A stretch of DNA of 36,420 bases, from assembly GCF_003024385.1 (NCBI RefSeq), contig NZ_PVZN01000028.1:1-36420 (forward strand), written 5' to 3'. Below are positions 8,256-15,343 of the stretch, piece after piece (the stretch's first letter is position 1; each line of letters starts with the position of its first letter). Under the pieces are notes generated by a model. That model had not been told where the DNA came from, made no database searches, and saw only the letters and a list, made by a program, of their open reading frames with translations. The DNA comes from Pseudomonas sp. BBP2017 (GTDB taxonomy: Bacteria > Pseudomonadota > Gammaproteobacteria > Pseudomonadales > Pseudomonadaceae). Position numbers and translations under genes: made by a program.

Positions 8256-8283
8256 CTTGCGCGCAAAATAATTGCGCGCTAAG
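8256..8283 (+). promoter_or_regulatory. OhrR operator / ohr promoter
   Basis: The dyad CTTGCGCGCAA-N6-TTGCGCGCTAAG lies 53 bases upstream of ohr. Each arm carries TTGCGCGC, which resembles what I remember of Pseudomonas OhrR sites. Position and context support it; binding is inferred. Confidence 0.55.
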
Positions 8284-8336
8284 TTAGCACCCGTACCCAC
8301 TCAGCGCCGCGGCGCAACACACAAGCGAGGCTCAAG

Positions 8337-8765
8337 ATGCAAAAGGTCACTCCTCTGTACATTGCCGAAGCCAAATCCACTGGCGGTCGCGACGGCAGCT
8401 CGCGCTCCAGCGATGGCAAGCTCGAAGTCAAGCTGAGCACCCCCAAGGAACTGGGTGGCGCGGGTGGTGAAGGCACCAACCCTGAGCAAATGTTCGCCGC
8501 CGGCTACTCGGCCTGCTTCATCGGCGCCCTGAAGTTCGTCGCCGGCCAGCAGAAAAAAACGCTGCCTGCCGACAGTTCGATCACCGCCAAAGTCGGCATC
8601 GGCCAGATCCCCGGGGGTTTTGGTCTGGATATCGACCTGAATATCGACCTGCCGGGTCTGCCACAAGCCGAGGCGCAAGCGCTGGTAGACGCAGCCCACC
8701 AGGTCTGCCCGTACTCCAACGCTACCCGCGGCAACGTTGATGTGCGCTTGCACGTCAGCGTCTGA
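8337..8765 (+). CDS. ohr: Ohr, organic hydroperoxide reductase
   Basis: A thiol peroxidase of the Ohr/OsmC family that reduces organic and fatty-acid hydroperoxides, recycled by lipoylated proteins. The 142-aa length is standard. The peroxidatic Cys60 (GYSAC) and resolving Cys124 (HQVCPYSNATRGN) are present, with the conserved Arg18 (GGRDG) and Glu50 (NPEQMF) of the Ohr active site. CGAGGC-type sequence precedes the ATG at 8337. It is preceded by ohrR and its operator and followed by a strong bidirectional terminator. Confidence 0.96.
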   Translation: MQKVTPLYIAEAKSTGGRDGSSRSSDGKLEVKLSTPKELGGAGGEGTNPEQMFAAGYSACFIGALKFVAGQQKKTLPADSSITAKVGIGQIPGGFGLDIDLNIDLPGLPQAEAQALVDAAHQVCPYSNATRGNVDVRLHVSV

Positions 8766-8778
8766 GGTAAATCCCAGG

Positions 8779-8816
8779 CATAAAAAAACCCGGCCAAGGC
8801 CGGGTTTTTTTATGCG
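8779..8816. terminator. Bidirectional terminator between ohr and efp
   Basis: The stem ACCCGGCC / GGCCGGGT (8788-8805) with flanking A- and T-runs serves both the plus-strand ohr gene and the minus-strand efp gene. The full inverted repeat runs from GCATAAAA to TTTTATGC. Confidence 0.92.
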
Positions 8817-8827
8817 AAACGCCAGTA

Positions 8828-9397
8828 TTACTTGGCGCGGCCCTTGTAGGAGCCACCTTCGCGGGTATCGATCTCGATCATGTCGCCGATTTCGATGAAG
8901 TCAGCAACGCTCAGCTCGGTGCCGTTTTTCAGTTTGGCAGGCTTCATGACCTTGCCCGAAGTGTCGCCGCGCGCGGAACCTTCGGTGTAGTCAACCTGAC
9001 GAACGATGGTGGTCGGCAGTTCAACCGAAACCAGACGGCCTTCGAAGAACACGGCTTCGCAGACGTCGGTCATGCCTTCTTCGATGAACGGCAGAACGGC
9101 CTCGATGTCTTCGGCGTTCAGCTCGTACATGGTGTAGTCGGTGGTGTCCATGAAGGTGTAGGTGTCACCGCTGATGAACGACAGGGTCGCTTCTTTACGG
9201 TCCAGGATCACGTCGTCCAGCTTGTCGTCAGCCGAGTAAACGGTTTCGGTCTTGTAGCCGGTCAGCAGGTTCTTCAGCTTGGTCTTCATGATCGCGCTGT
9301 TACGGCCCGACTTGGTGAATTCAGCTTTCTGAACCAGCCACGGGTCGTTGTCGATCCGCAGTACGGTACCGGGTTTCAGTTCTTTACCAGTTTTCAT
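8828..9397 (-). CDS. efp: Elongation factor P
   Basis: EF-P binds between the P and E sites of the ribosome and relieves stalling at polyproline. The 189-aa length and three-domain layout are standard: KOW-like domain 1 (1-65), then two OB domains. The loop residue is Arg32 (FTKSGRNSAIMK), not lysine, so the protein belongs to the arginine-rhamnosylated branch. The modifying enzyme EarP is encoded immediately upstream (gap 48 bases), apparently in one operon. The ATG is at 9397. The terminator at 8779-8816 follows. Confidence 0.97.
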   Translation of the reverse strand: MKTGKELKPGTVLRIDNDPWLVQKAEFTKSGRNSAIMKTKLKNLLTGYKTETVYSADDKLDDVILDRKEATLSFISGDTYTFMDTTDYTMYELNAEDIEAVLPFIEEGMTDVCEAVFFEGRLVSVELPTTIVRQVDYTEGSARGDTSGKVMKPAKLKNGTELSVADFIEIGDMIEIDTREGGSYKGRAK

Positions 9398-9445
9398 TGC
9401 GAGATATCCGAATTTGGATGGATTTACAAAAATCGAGGCCGCATA

Positions 9446-10579
9446 TCATAGCCAATTTCGGTAAAACTGTACCAGCGCCGTGGCAAGGTCCGGCTGAGCG
9501 GCCTGCACGGCGCTCCAGCGGCGGGCGTGCCGATCGAGCTCGCCCCAGTGTTCAAGCACCTGTTGCCAGGCCTGCGCCATGTCGCGATCCATGTTCCAGG
9601 CACGCCACAAATCGACCAGCGCCGCTTTGGCTGGCAGCGACAATCCCTCGACGTAGTGATCGAGGAAGGCTTCGAGTTTTTCCCAATGGGCGTACTCTTC
9701 CTGGACATAGATGTGCCAGAGCAACGGCCGCCCTGCCCATTGCGCGCGAACGAACGAATCTTCACCGCGCACGGCATTGAAGTCGCAGCTCCAGAGCAGT
9801 CGATCGTAGTCATCCTGACTGACAAAAGGCAGGATCTGCACGGTCAGGGCGCCACGCTTTGCCAGCGTGCCCGCCTGCAGATCGCCTTCGCCCAGCCAAG
9901 CCTGCACATCTCCCAGAATACGTCCCTCGGGCACCAGCAGATGGTTGTCACGGCTGTCGGCGGCCAGCGCATCGAGCCAGCTGGCCAGGCTCGCATTCTC
10001 GTAGGCGAACAGTGAGATCAGGCGGGCACCGCTGGCCGGGATCACGCCCAGTCGCTGAAGAAATGCCTGACGCGCAGCCGGGTCTTGCTCGAACGCCGCG
10101 CGCCGCGCCAGCAGTGTGCCCTCTCGCAGCAGGCCACCGGTTCTAGCGGTAAAGCCCGGAAAGAAAAACACTTTGCGCAGGCCATTGGGCTGCGGTGAAG
10201 GCAAGCCATGGCAACCTTCGACCCAGCCTTCAGCGCTGAGGTACTCCAGGTTCAGCCACAGTGGCGGACGCGGGCAATCGAGCATTGCCTGCACATACGC
10301 AGCTGGCAGCTGACAGGCAAAAGCGCCAATGACCACATCGGCGACTGGCGTTGGCTGCCAGTCTGGCAGCCAATGACAGACCTCTACGCCCTGCTGCCAT
10401 TGGCGCGGAGCCTGGATGTCCGCTTCAGGGCAGAGGCGGGCGAAGGCGCTGAGGTCATCCACCCACAGGCGCACCGCCAGCCTCTGCTCGGCGACCAGTT
10501 GCCGGGCCAGACGCCAGGTCACGCCGATATCGCCGTAGTTATCGACGACGCAACAGAAGATGTCCCAGTCCGCTTTCAT
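9446..10579 (-). CDS. earP: EarP, EF-P arginine-32 rhamnosyltransferase
   Basis: The enzyme transfers rhamnose from dTDP-rhamnose to Arg32 of EF-P (GT-B fold, DUF2331/GT104 family). The 377-aa protein begins MKADWDIFCCVVDNYGDIG, which places the catalytic Asp13 and Asp17 in the family positions. The C-terminal nucleotide-sugar site RGEDSFVRAQWAGRP carries the conserved Glu-Asp. It lies directly upstream of efp on the same strand, 48 bases apart, which is the characteristic pairing. The gene is divergent from the small membrane protein gene at 10702. Confidence 0.95.
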   Translation of the reverse strand: MKADWDIFCCVVDNYGDIGVTWRLARQLVAEQRLAVRLWVDDLSAFARLCPEADIQAPRQWQQGVEVCHWLPDWQPTPVADVVIGAFACQLPAAYVQAMLDCPRPPLWLNLEYLSAEGWVEGCHGLPSPQPNGLRKVFFFPGFTARTGGLLREGTLLARRAAFEQDPAARQAFLQRLGVIPASGARLISLFAYENASLASWLDALAADSRDNHLLVPEGRILGDVQAWLGEGDLQAGTLAKRGALTVQILPFVSQDDYDRLLWSCDFNAVRGEDSFVRAQWAGRPLLWHIYVQEEYAHWEKLEAFLDHYVEGLSLPAKAALVDLWRAWNMDRDMAQAWQQVLEHWGELDRHARRWSAVQAAQPDLATALVQFYRNWL

Positions 10580-10701
10580 CGCTGGCCCCTTGGAAAAAGC
10601 GCCGATTGTCCGGGTAAATCATCGCAGACAAAAGCGTGCCGCGAAAAAAACCCGTTGCAGCATGCGACAATGAACGCCCCTGACCTGGCCAGGAGGCCAT
10701 C

Positions 10702-11088
10702 ATGCCCCGCCCCGACGAACCGAGCTTCACCTTCAAGCCTGTGCAATTGACCCTGTGCATCGCCCTGGGTTTGTGGCTCGGCGCCGTTGCCATTGCCTTG
10801 AGCCTGTGGCTGGCCTGGCGCCTGCTGCCCGAAACAGTCCAGCCCGTGAGCCAGATGCTGATTCCGCCAGCCGCTACGCCAAGCCCTGGCGCCGCACCGG
10901 AACAGCAAAGTCAGATGTTCGAGCAGTACAAGCAGATCCTGCGTAACCAGGAACTGCAGCAGGCCGAGGAGCAGGCCGAAGGCAGTGTGCGTAATCTGTC
11001 CAACCCCAAGTGTCAGTTCTGGCTTCAGCAGAATCGCACCGCGCCGACCGAGAAGAGTCGCGCCCTCGTCCTGGAATTCTGTAACTGA
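10702..11088 (+). CDS. Hypothetical single-pass membrane protein
   Basis: The product is a 128-aa protein of unknown function. Residues about 14-38 (LTLCIALGLWLGAVAIALS onwards) form one transmembrane helix, followed by a Pro/Ala-rich stretch and a Gln/Glu-rich helix (FEQYKQILRNQELQQAEEQA). Two cysteines lie in the C-terminal part (PKCQFW and the penultimate residue), possibly a disulfide if that part is periplasmic. AGGAGG lies 8 bases before the ATG at 10702. The stop is 4 bases from the next gene, so the two are surely co-transcribed. Confidence 0.85.
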   Translation: MPRPDEPSFTFKPVQLTLCIALGLWLGAVAIALSLWLAWRLLPETVQPVSQMLIPPAATPSPGAAPEQQSQMFEQYKQILRNQELQQAEEQAEGSVRNLSNPKCQFWLQQNRTAPTEKSRALVLEFCN

Positions 11089-11092
11089 CGCC

Positions 11093-11575
11093 ATGAACAA
11101 AGCCGACCTGCTGCAACGCATCATCGACACCCTGAGCTTCGACCTCGACGTGGCCCGGCGCGCAGCGCAGAGCGCTTATGAAGCGGCTACCGCCGAAGAG
11201 AACATCGCCGAAAACAAGTACGACACACTGGGGCTGGAGGCCTCCTACCTGGCAACCGGGCAAGCCCGGCGCATGGAGGAGATCCGCCAGGCACGGGCGG
11301 CGTTTCAGCAATTGGTGCTTCGCGATTACGACCCGGCCCGCGGCATTCAGATCAGCAACCTGGTGACCCTGGAAGCCGAGAACGGCAGCTGCCAGCGTCT
11401 GTTTCTCGGGCCTGAAGGCGCGGGATTGAAGATTGGCCAGGGGGAACAGCTGGTGACGGTGATTACCCCGCGTTCGCCGCTTGGACAGCGCTTGATCGGT
11501 AAAGGGGAAGATGACGAAGTCAGCCTGGACCTGGGTGCAAAGCACCAGCGCTTTGTGGTGATCGAAGTCAGCTGA
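11093..11575 (+). CDS. GreA/GreB-like C-terminal domain protein
   Basis: The product has 160 aa. The N-terminal half is helical (residues 1-75; RRAAQSAYEAATAEENIAEN) like a Gre coiled coil. The C-terminal half is a GreA/B FKBP-like domain (VTLEAENGSCQRLFLGPEGAG, ITPRSPLGQRLIGKGEDDEV). Gre and Rnk proteins act at the RNA polymerase secondary channel. Whether this one cleaves backtracked RNA is unknown; the coiled-coil tip lacks an obvious acidic pair in the GreA position. It starts 4 bases after the membrane-protein gene and its 3' end overlaps the end of the opposite LysR gene by 8 bases. Confidence 0.82.
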   Translation: MNKADLLQRIIDTLSFDLDVARRAAQSAYEAATAEENIAENKYDTLGLEASYLATGQARRMEEIRQARAAFQQLVLRDYDPARGIQISNLVTLEAENGSCQRLFLGPEGAGLKIGQGEQLVTVITPRSPLGQRLIGKGEDDEVSLDLGAKHQRFVVIEVS

Positions 11576-12500
11576 GTGGCAGCGCACTGAACCGCTGCGC
11601 CAACCCTTGAGCGGCAAACTGCTCGATAATGAAATCGACAAACGCCCGCGTCTTGCCCGGCAACAGCTTGTGCTCGGCGTAGTACACAGAAATGTTGCCG
11701 TCATCCACATACCAGTCCGGCAACACCCGCACCAGACTTCCCGCCTGCAAGTACGGCACGGCAAACGGCATGCTCACCAGAGCCACCCCCAGCCCCTGCT
11801 GCGCCACCGCGCAGGCGGCTTCCGAATCGCTCATGGTCATGCGCAGGCAAATGTTCAGCGGTGCCTGTTCTTGCTGGCGATTGGTCAACGGCCAGCTGCG
11901 CACCCGTCCGGTTTGCGGTGAACGAATCAGAATGCCGTCCAACGCCTGCAGATCGTCTGGCTGGTGTATCAGCGGGTGACGCTCAAGAAACGCCGGGGCT
12001 GCCACCAGAATCCGGTGCGCGGGGGTCAGCTTGCGCGCGACAACGCCCTGGGGCAGATCAAATCCACCGCCGATCGCCGCATCGAACCCCTGACCAATCA
12101 GGTCGACCTGGCGATTATCAAAATGCCAGTCCGGGCTGATCGACGGATAGCGCTGCAGAAACCCGGCCAGCAGCGGCACGATGTACAAGCGCCCGAACGC
12201 GGTACCCATGCTCACCTTCAAGGTCCCGGCCGGCTGCCCTTCGGCGCTGGCGAGGTTGGCCACGGCATGCTGGATGGTCTGGAAGCTGCTGGCCACCTCG
12301 TCGAGAAAACGCTGACCGGCTTCGGTCAAGGTCAATCGCCGGGTGCTGCGCTGAAACAGACGCACACCCAGGCGCGCCTCCAGCCGGGCAACGTTCTTGC
12401 CCACCGCCGCAGGCGTCAGGCTCAGGCGCCGGGCCGCCTCGGCAAAGCTGCCGACTTCGGCGCTACGCACGAAGCATTCGATACTGCTGAAGGTTTCCAC
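11568..12500 (-). CDS. LysR-family transcriptional regulator (CrgA-like)
   Basis: The 310-aa regulator has HTH residues 4-62 (ECFVRSAEVGSFAEAARR, LTPAAVGKNVARLEARLG) and an effector domain. The FQRSTRRLTLTEAG signature is typical of the large CrgA/DhcR-like LysR group common in Pseudomonas. It is divergent from the short-chain dehydrogenase gene at 12624, the usual arrangement for a regulator and its target; the 123-base gap contains AT-rich promoter-like sequence. The inducer is unknown. Confidence 0.9.
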   Translation of the reverse strand: METFSSIECFVRSAEVGSFAEAARRLSLTPAAVGKNVARLEARLGVRLFQRSTRRLTLTEAGQRFLDEVASSFQTIQHAVANLASAEGQPAGTLKVSMGTAFGRLYIVPLLAGFLQRYPSISPDWHFDNRQVDLIGQGFDAAIGGGFDLPQGVVARKLTPAHRILVAAPAFLERHPLIHQPDDLQALDGILIRSPQTGRVRSWPLTNRQQEQAPLNICLRMTMSDSEAACAVAQQGLGVALVSMPFAVPYLQAGSLVRVLPDWYVDDGNISVYYAEHKLLPGKTRAFVDFIIEQFAAQGLAQRFSALPLS

Positions 12501-12623
12501 AGGCGCGATTCCATACTTCTGGTTTACACAGACTATAGCGATTGCCGGCTACTCAGTGGGTAATCCAGCGTCGATACTGAGCCGCATCCAAGGCATCCGG
12601 CCTTGTTCTTTCGGGAGCACAGC

Positions 12624-13373
12624 ATGTCGACTCAAACTCGCCTCAACGGCAAAGTGGCCCTGGTCCAGGGCGGATCGCGCGGTATCGGCGCAGCCATCGT
12701 CAAACGCCTGGCCGCCGAAGGCGCCAGTGTCGCCTTCACCTACGCCAACGCCACCGAACAGGCTCAGGCGCTGCAACAAAGCATCATTGCCAGTGGCGGC
12801 AAAGCCTTGGCCATCAAGGCCGACAGCGCCGATGCCAGCGCGGTGCAGCAAGCCGTGGCGAATACGGTTGAGACCTTTGGCGGGCTGGACATCCTGGTCA
12901 ACAACGCCGGTGTACTGGCCGTCGCGCCGCTGCTGGAGTTCGATCTCGACGACTTCGACCGCACCCTGGCCGTCAACGTGCGCAGCGTCTTTGTCGCCAC
13001 CCAGGCCGCAGCCCGGCATATGGGTCAGGGCGGGCGCATCATCAATATCGGCAGCACCAATGCCGAACGCATGCCGTTTGCCGGTGGCGGCCCGTACGCC
13101 ATGAGCAAATCCGCGCTGGTCGGCCTGACCCGCGGCCTGGCCAGGGACCTCGGCCCGCTGGGTATCACCATCAACAACGTCCAGCCAGGCCCGGTGGACA
13201 CCGAGATGAACCCGGCCCATGGCGAGTTCGCCGAAAGCCTGATGGCTTACATGGCCGTGGGCCGCTACGGTGAAGTCGAGGAAATTGCCAGTTTCGTTGC
13301 CTACCTGGCGAGCCCCGAGGCGGCCTACATCACCGGTGCCAGCCTGACCATCGATGGCGGCTTCGCTGCCTGA
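12624..13373 (+). CDS. Short-chain dehydrogenase/reductase (SDR)
   Basis: A cytoplasmic NAD(P)-dependent oxidoreductase of 249 aa with the classical SDR layout: nucleotide-binding QGGSRGIG (15-22), NNAG (93-96) and the catalytic Ser144, Tyr158 and Lys162 (YAMSK). The usual Thr of TGxxxGxG is Gln15 here, which is unusual. The ATG at 12624 follows GGAG; an upstream TTG at 12603 is less likely. It is divergent from a LysR gene that probably controls it. Substrate unknown; the sequence is FabG-like, but the context does not suggest fatty-acid synthesis. Confidence 0.9.
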   Translation: MSTQTRLNGKVALVQGGSRGIGAAIVKRLAAEGASVAFTYANATEQAQALQQSIIASGGKALAIKADSADASAVQQAVANTVETFGGLDILVNNAGVLAVAPLLEFDLDDFDRTLAVNVRSVFVATQAAARHMGQGGRIINIGSTNAERMPFAGGGPYAMSKSALVGLTRGLARDLGPLGITINNVQPGPVDTEMNPAHGEFAESLMAYMAVGRYGEVEEIASFVAYLASPEAAYITGASLTIDGGFAA

Positions 13374-13391
13374 TGTACTCAGGCCCCGTCA

Positions 13392-13427
13392 CGGCTGCCC
13401 GAGCTGCGACAACAGCCCGGGCAGCCG
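13392..13427 (+). terminator. Hairpin after the SDR gene
   Basis: A 10-bp stem, CGGCTGCCCG (13392-13401) and CGGGCAGCCG (13418-13427), lies 18 bases past the stop. No T-run follows, so it is only a probable terminator. Confidence 0.45.
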
Positions 13428-13552
13428 CGGTCTGCTTCAGGTGCATGCAACGATATATTTCCAAAATGGGTAAGATGAAAACGATAGATTGGCGTCATAC
13501 TCGCGCAGTTCCGATACTGTCACGCCTTAACTGCCACTGATCGAGACGGTCC

Positions 13553-14746
13553 ATGACCTCCCCTACTACCCCCTTGAGCCGCGGCCTGATCCTGCTGATG
13601 GCGACCGCTACCGGCCTTGCCGTGGCCAGCAACTACTACGCGCAACCGCTGCTGCACAGCATCGCCGAGCATTTCGGCCTGACCACCGCCAGCGCCGGGG
13701 CCATCGTCATTGCCGCGCAACTGAGCTATGGCGCAGGTCTGCTGCTGTTGGCGCCACTGGGTGACCTGTTCGAACAACGCCGGCTGATCGTCAGCATGAT
13801 TGGCATCAGTACCCTGGGCCTGTTGATAAGTGCTTTCTCGCCGAGCCTGGCGTGGCTGTTGCTGGGGACCACGTTGACCGGTCTGTTCTCGGTGGTGGCC
13901 CAGGTGCTGGTACCGATGGCCGCGGGTTTGAGCGACCCGGGCCAGCGCGGGCGGGTGGTCGGCACACTGATGAGCGGGTTGCTGCTGGGCATCCTGCTGG
14001 CCCGCACAGCTGCCGGTTTCATGGCCGAACTGGGTGGCTGGCGCAGTATCTATCTGCTGGCTGCGGGGCTGATGGCGATCTGTGCCATTGCCCTGGCGCG
14101 TGCCCTGCCGGAACGCCAACAACACGCCGGGCTCAGCTATCCGGCATTGATTGGCTCGGTATTTCGCCTGTTCGTCGATGAGCCGGTCTTACGCCTGCGC
14201 TCATTACTCGGCTTGCTGGCCTTCAGCCTGTTCGCCCTGTTCTGGACCCCGCTGGCATTTCTCCTGGCGGCTGAACCTTACCAGTACTCGGACGCGGTGA
14301 TCGGCCTGTTCGGCCTGGCCGGCGCTGCCGGAGCACTGTCGGCCAACTGGGCCGGGCGCCTGGCCGATCGCGGCAAGGGGCCGCTGGGTACCACCGTTGG
14401 CCTGCTGGCCCTGCTGCTGTCCTGGGTACCCTTGGGCTTCGCCCAGACGTCGCTGCTGGCCCTGTTGATCGGCGTGCTGTTGCTCGACCTGGCCGTGCAA
14501 CTGGTGCACGTGAGCAACCAGAACGCCGTGATTGCCCTGCGCCCGGAAGCGCGCAACCGCCTCAACGCCGGTTACATCACCTGCTACTTCATTGGCGGTG
14601 CGCTGGGTTCGTTGCTCGGCACCCAGCTGTTCCAGAGCTATGGCTGGAACGGCATCGTTCTCGCCGGCCTGGCCATTGGCAGCCTGGCCTTGCTGGTCTG
14701 GGCCCTGGCCGAGCGCCAACGCAGTCTGCGGGCGCGCACGGCCTGA
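13553..14746 (+). CDS. MFS transporter (drug/metabolite exporter type)
   Basis: This is a 397-aa inner-membrane protein with about 12 hydrophobic helices. An N-terminal SNYYAQPLLHSIAEHFG stretch and the LGDLFEQRR loop between helices 2 and 3 (motif A of the major facilitator superfamily) place it with proton-driven exporters of the YgaY/arabinose-efflux type. The substrate cannot be told from sequence. It stands alone, with an AT-rich promoter-like region (about 13440-13490) before it and a hairpin after it. Confidence 0.88.
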   Translation: MTSPTTPLSRGLILLMATATGLAVASNYYAQPLLHSIAEHFGLTTASAGAIVIAAQLSYGAGLLLLAPLGDLFEQRRLIVSMIGISTLGLLISAFSPSLAWLLLGTTLTGLFSVVAQVLVPMAAGLSDPGQRGRVVGTLMSGLLLGILLARTAAGFMAELGGWRSIYLLAAGLMAICAIALARALPERQQHAGLSYPALIGSVFRLFVDEPVLRLRSLLGLLAFSLFALFWTPLAFLLAAEPYQYSDAVIGLFGLAGAAGALSANWAGRLADRGKGPLGTTVGLLALLLSWVPLGFAQTSLLALLIGVLLLDLAVQLVHVSNQNAVIALRPEARNRLNAGYITCYFIGGALGSLLGTQLFQSYGWNGIVLAGLAIGSLALLVWALAERQRSLRARTA

Positions 14747-14754
14747 CACACAGA

Positions 14755-14781
14755 CCTCAGGCGACCCTCCGTCGCCTGAGG
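14755..14781 (+). terminator. Hairpin after the MFS gene
   Basis: CCTCAGGCGAC (14755-14765) pairs perfectly with GTCGCCTGAGG (14771-14781), a strong 11-bp stem with a 5-base loop. There is no T-run, so termination may be partial. Confidence 0.6.
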
Positions 14782-14849
14782 ATTGACTTGTAGCGGCCCC
14801 AGGCGCTGAGTAGGGATTGGTCAACAGCCCTTTCAATCTGGATGGCACT

Positions 14850-15230
14850 ATGACGAGACTCACGGTTCAGTCCGGCGATTTCTTGCAAGGTGAAGGCGAG
14901 TACCGCAATGGATCGCTCACACTCAAGACCTGCCGCAGCCCTTCCCCCGGAGAAAAAATCGCCCTTACCCGCATCAGCGAACTGATCGTCGCCAATCAGG
15001 AGTCCAGCCGCAGCCTGGGCAGCGCCTTGGGCTGGGGCATGGCCGGGGCCTTGGTGGCAGGACCGGTCGGCCTGATTGCCGGCCTGTGGCTGGGCGGCAA
15101 GGAAGAAGAAATCACCTTCCTGGCCACCTTCAAGGATGGCCGCAAGCTGATGGCGATCACCGACAAAAAGACCTGGTCGAAGCTCAACGGGCAGTGGCGC
15201 CGCCATACACAACCGGCGGCCAATCGCTGA
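14850..15230 (+). CDS. Conserved hypothetical protein with glycine-rich hydrophobic segment
   Basis: The product has 126 aa and I do not recognise a named domain. The first 60 residues are beta-rich (LTVQSGDFLQGEGEY, SLTLKTCRSP). Then comes a Gly/Ala-rich hydrophobic stretch (GSALGWGMAGALVAGPVGLI) resembling a glycine-zipper membrane segment, followed by a polar tail with a TFKDGRKLMAITD strand. The ATG at 14850 was chosen over an upstream TTG (14817); its Shine-Dalgarno is weak. Not clearly linked to its neighbours. Confidence 0.7.
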   Translation: MTRLTVQSGDFLQGEGEYRNGSLTLKTCRSPSPGEKIALTRISELIVANQESSRSLGSALGWGMAGALVAGPVGLIAGLWLGGKEEEITFLATFKDGRKLMAITDKKTWSKLNGQWRRHTQPAANR

Positions 15231-15250
15231 ATCGGCGTTCACTGGATTCG

Positions 15251-15280
15251 TTACATCGCTTGAAAGCACCCTGCTAAGAT
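15251..15280 (+). promoter_or_regulatory. Candidate sigma-70 promoter of the TonB receptor gene
   Basis: TTACAT (15251-15256) and TAAGAT (15275-15280) are spaced by 18 bases, 64 bases before the start codon. No Fur-box-like inverted repeat is visible nearby. Confidence 0.4.
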
Positions 15281-15343
15281 GCGCGCCCGCCCGACGCAAT
15301 GTCGGCACGCGCGTCTGCTGCATGTGTTCAAGGAGCTTTCTGC

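Noticed and set aside
15231..15343. Fur box upstream of the TonB receptor
   Set aside because: No 19-base GATAAT-type inverted repeat could be found, so iron control is not claimed.
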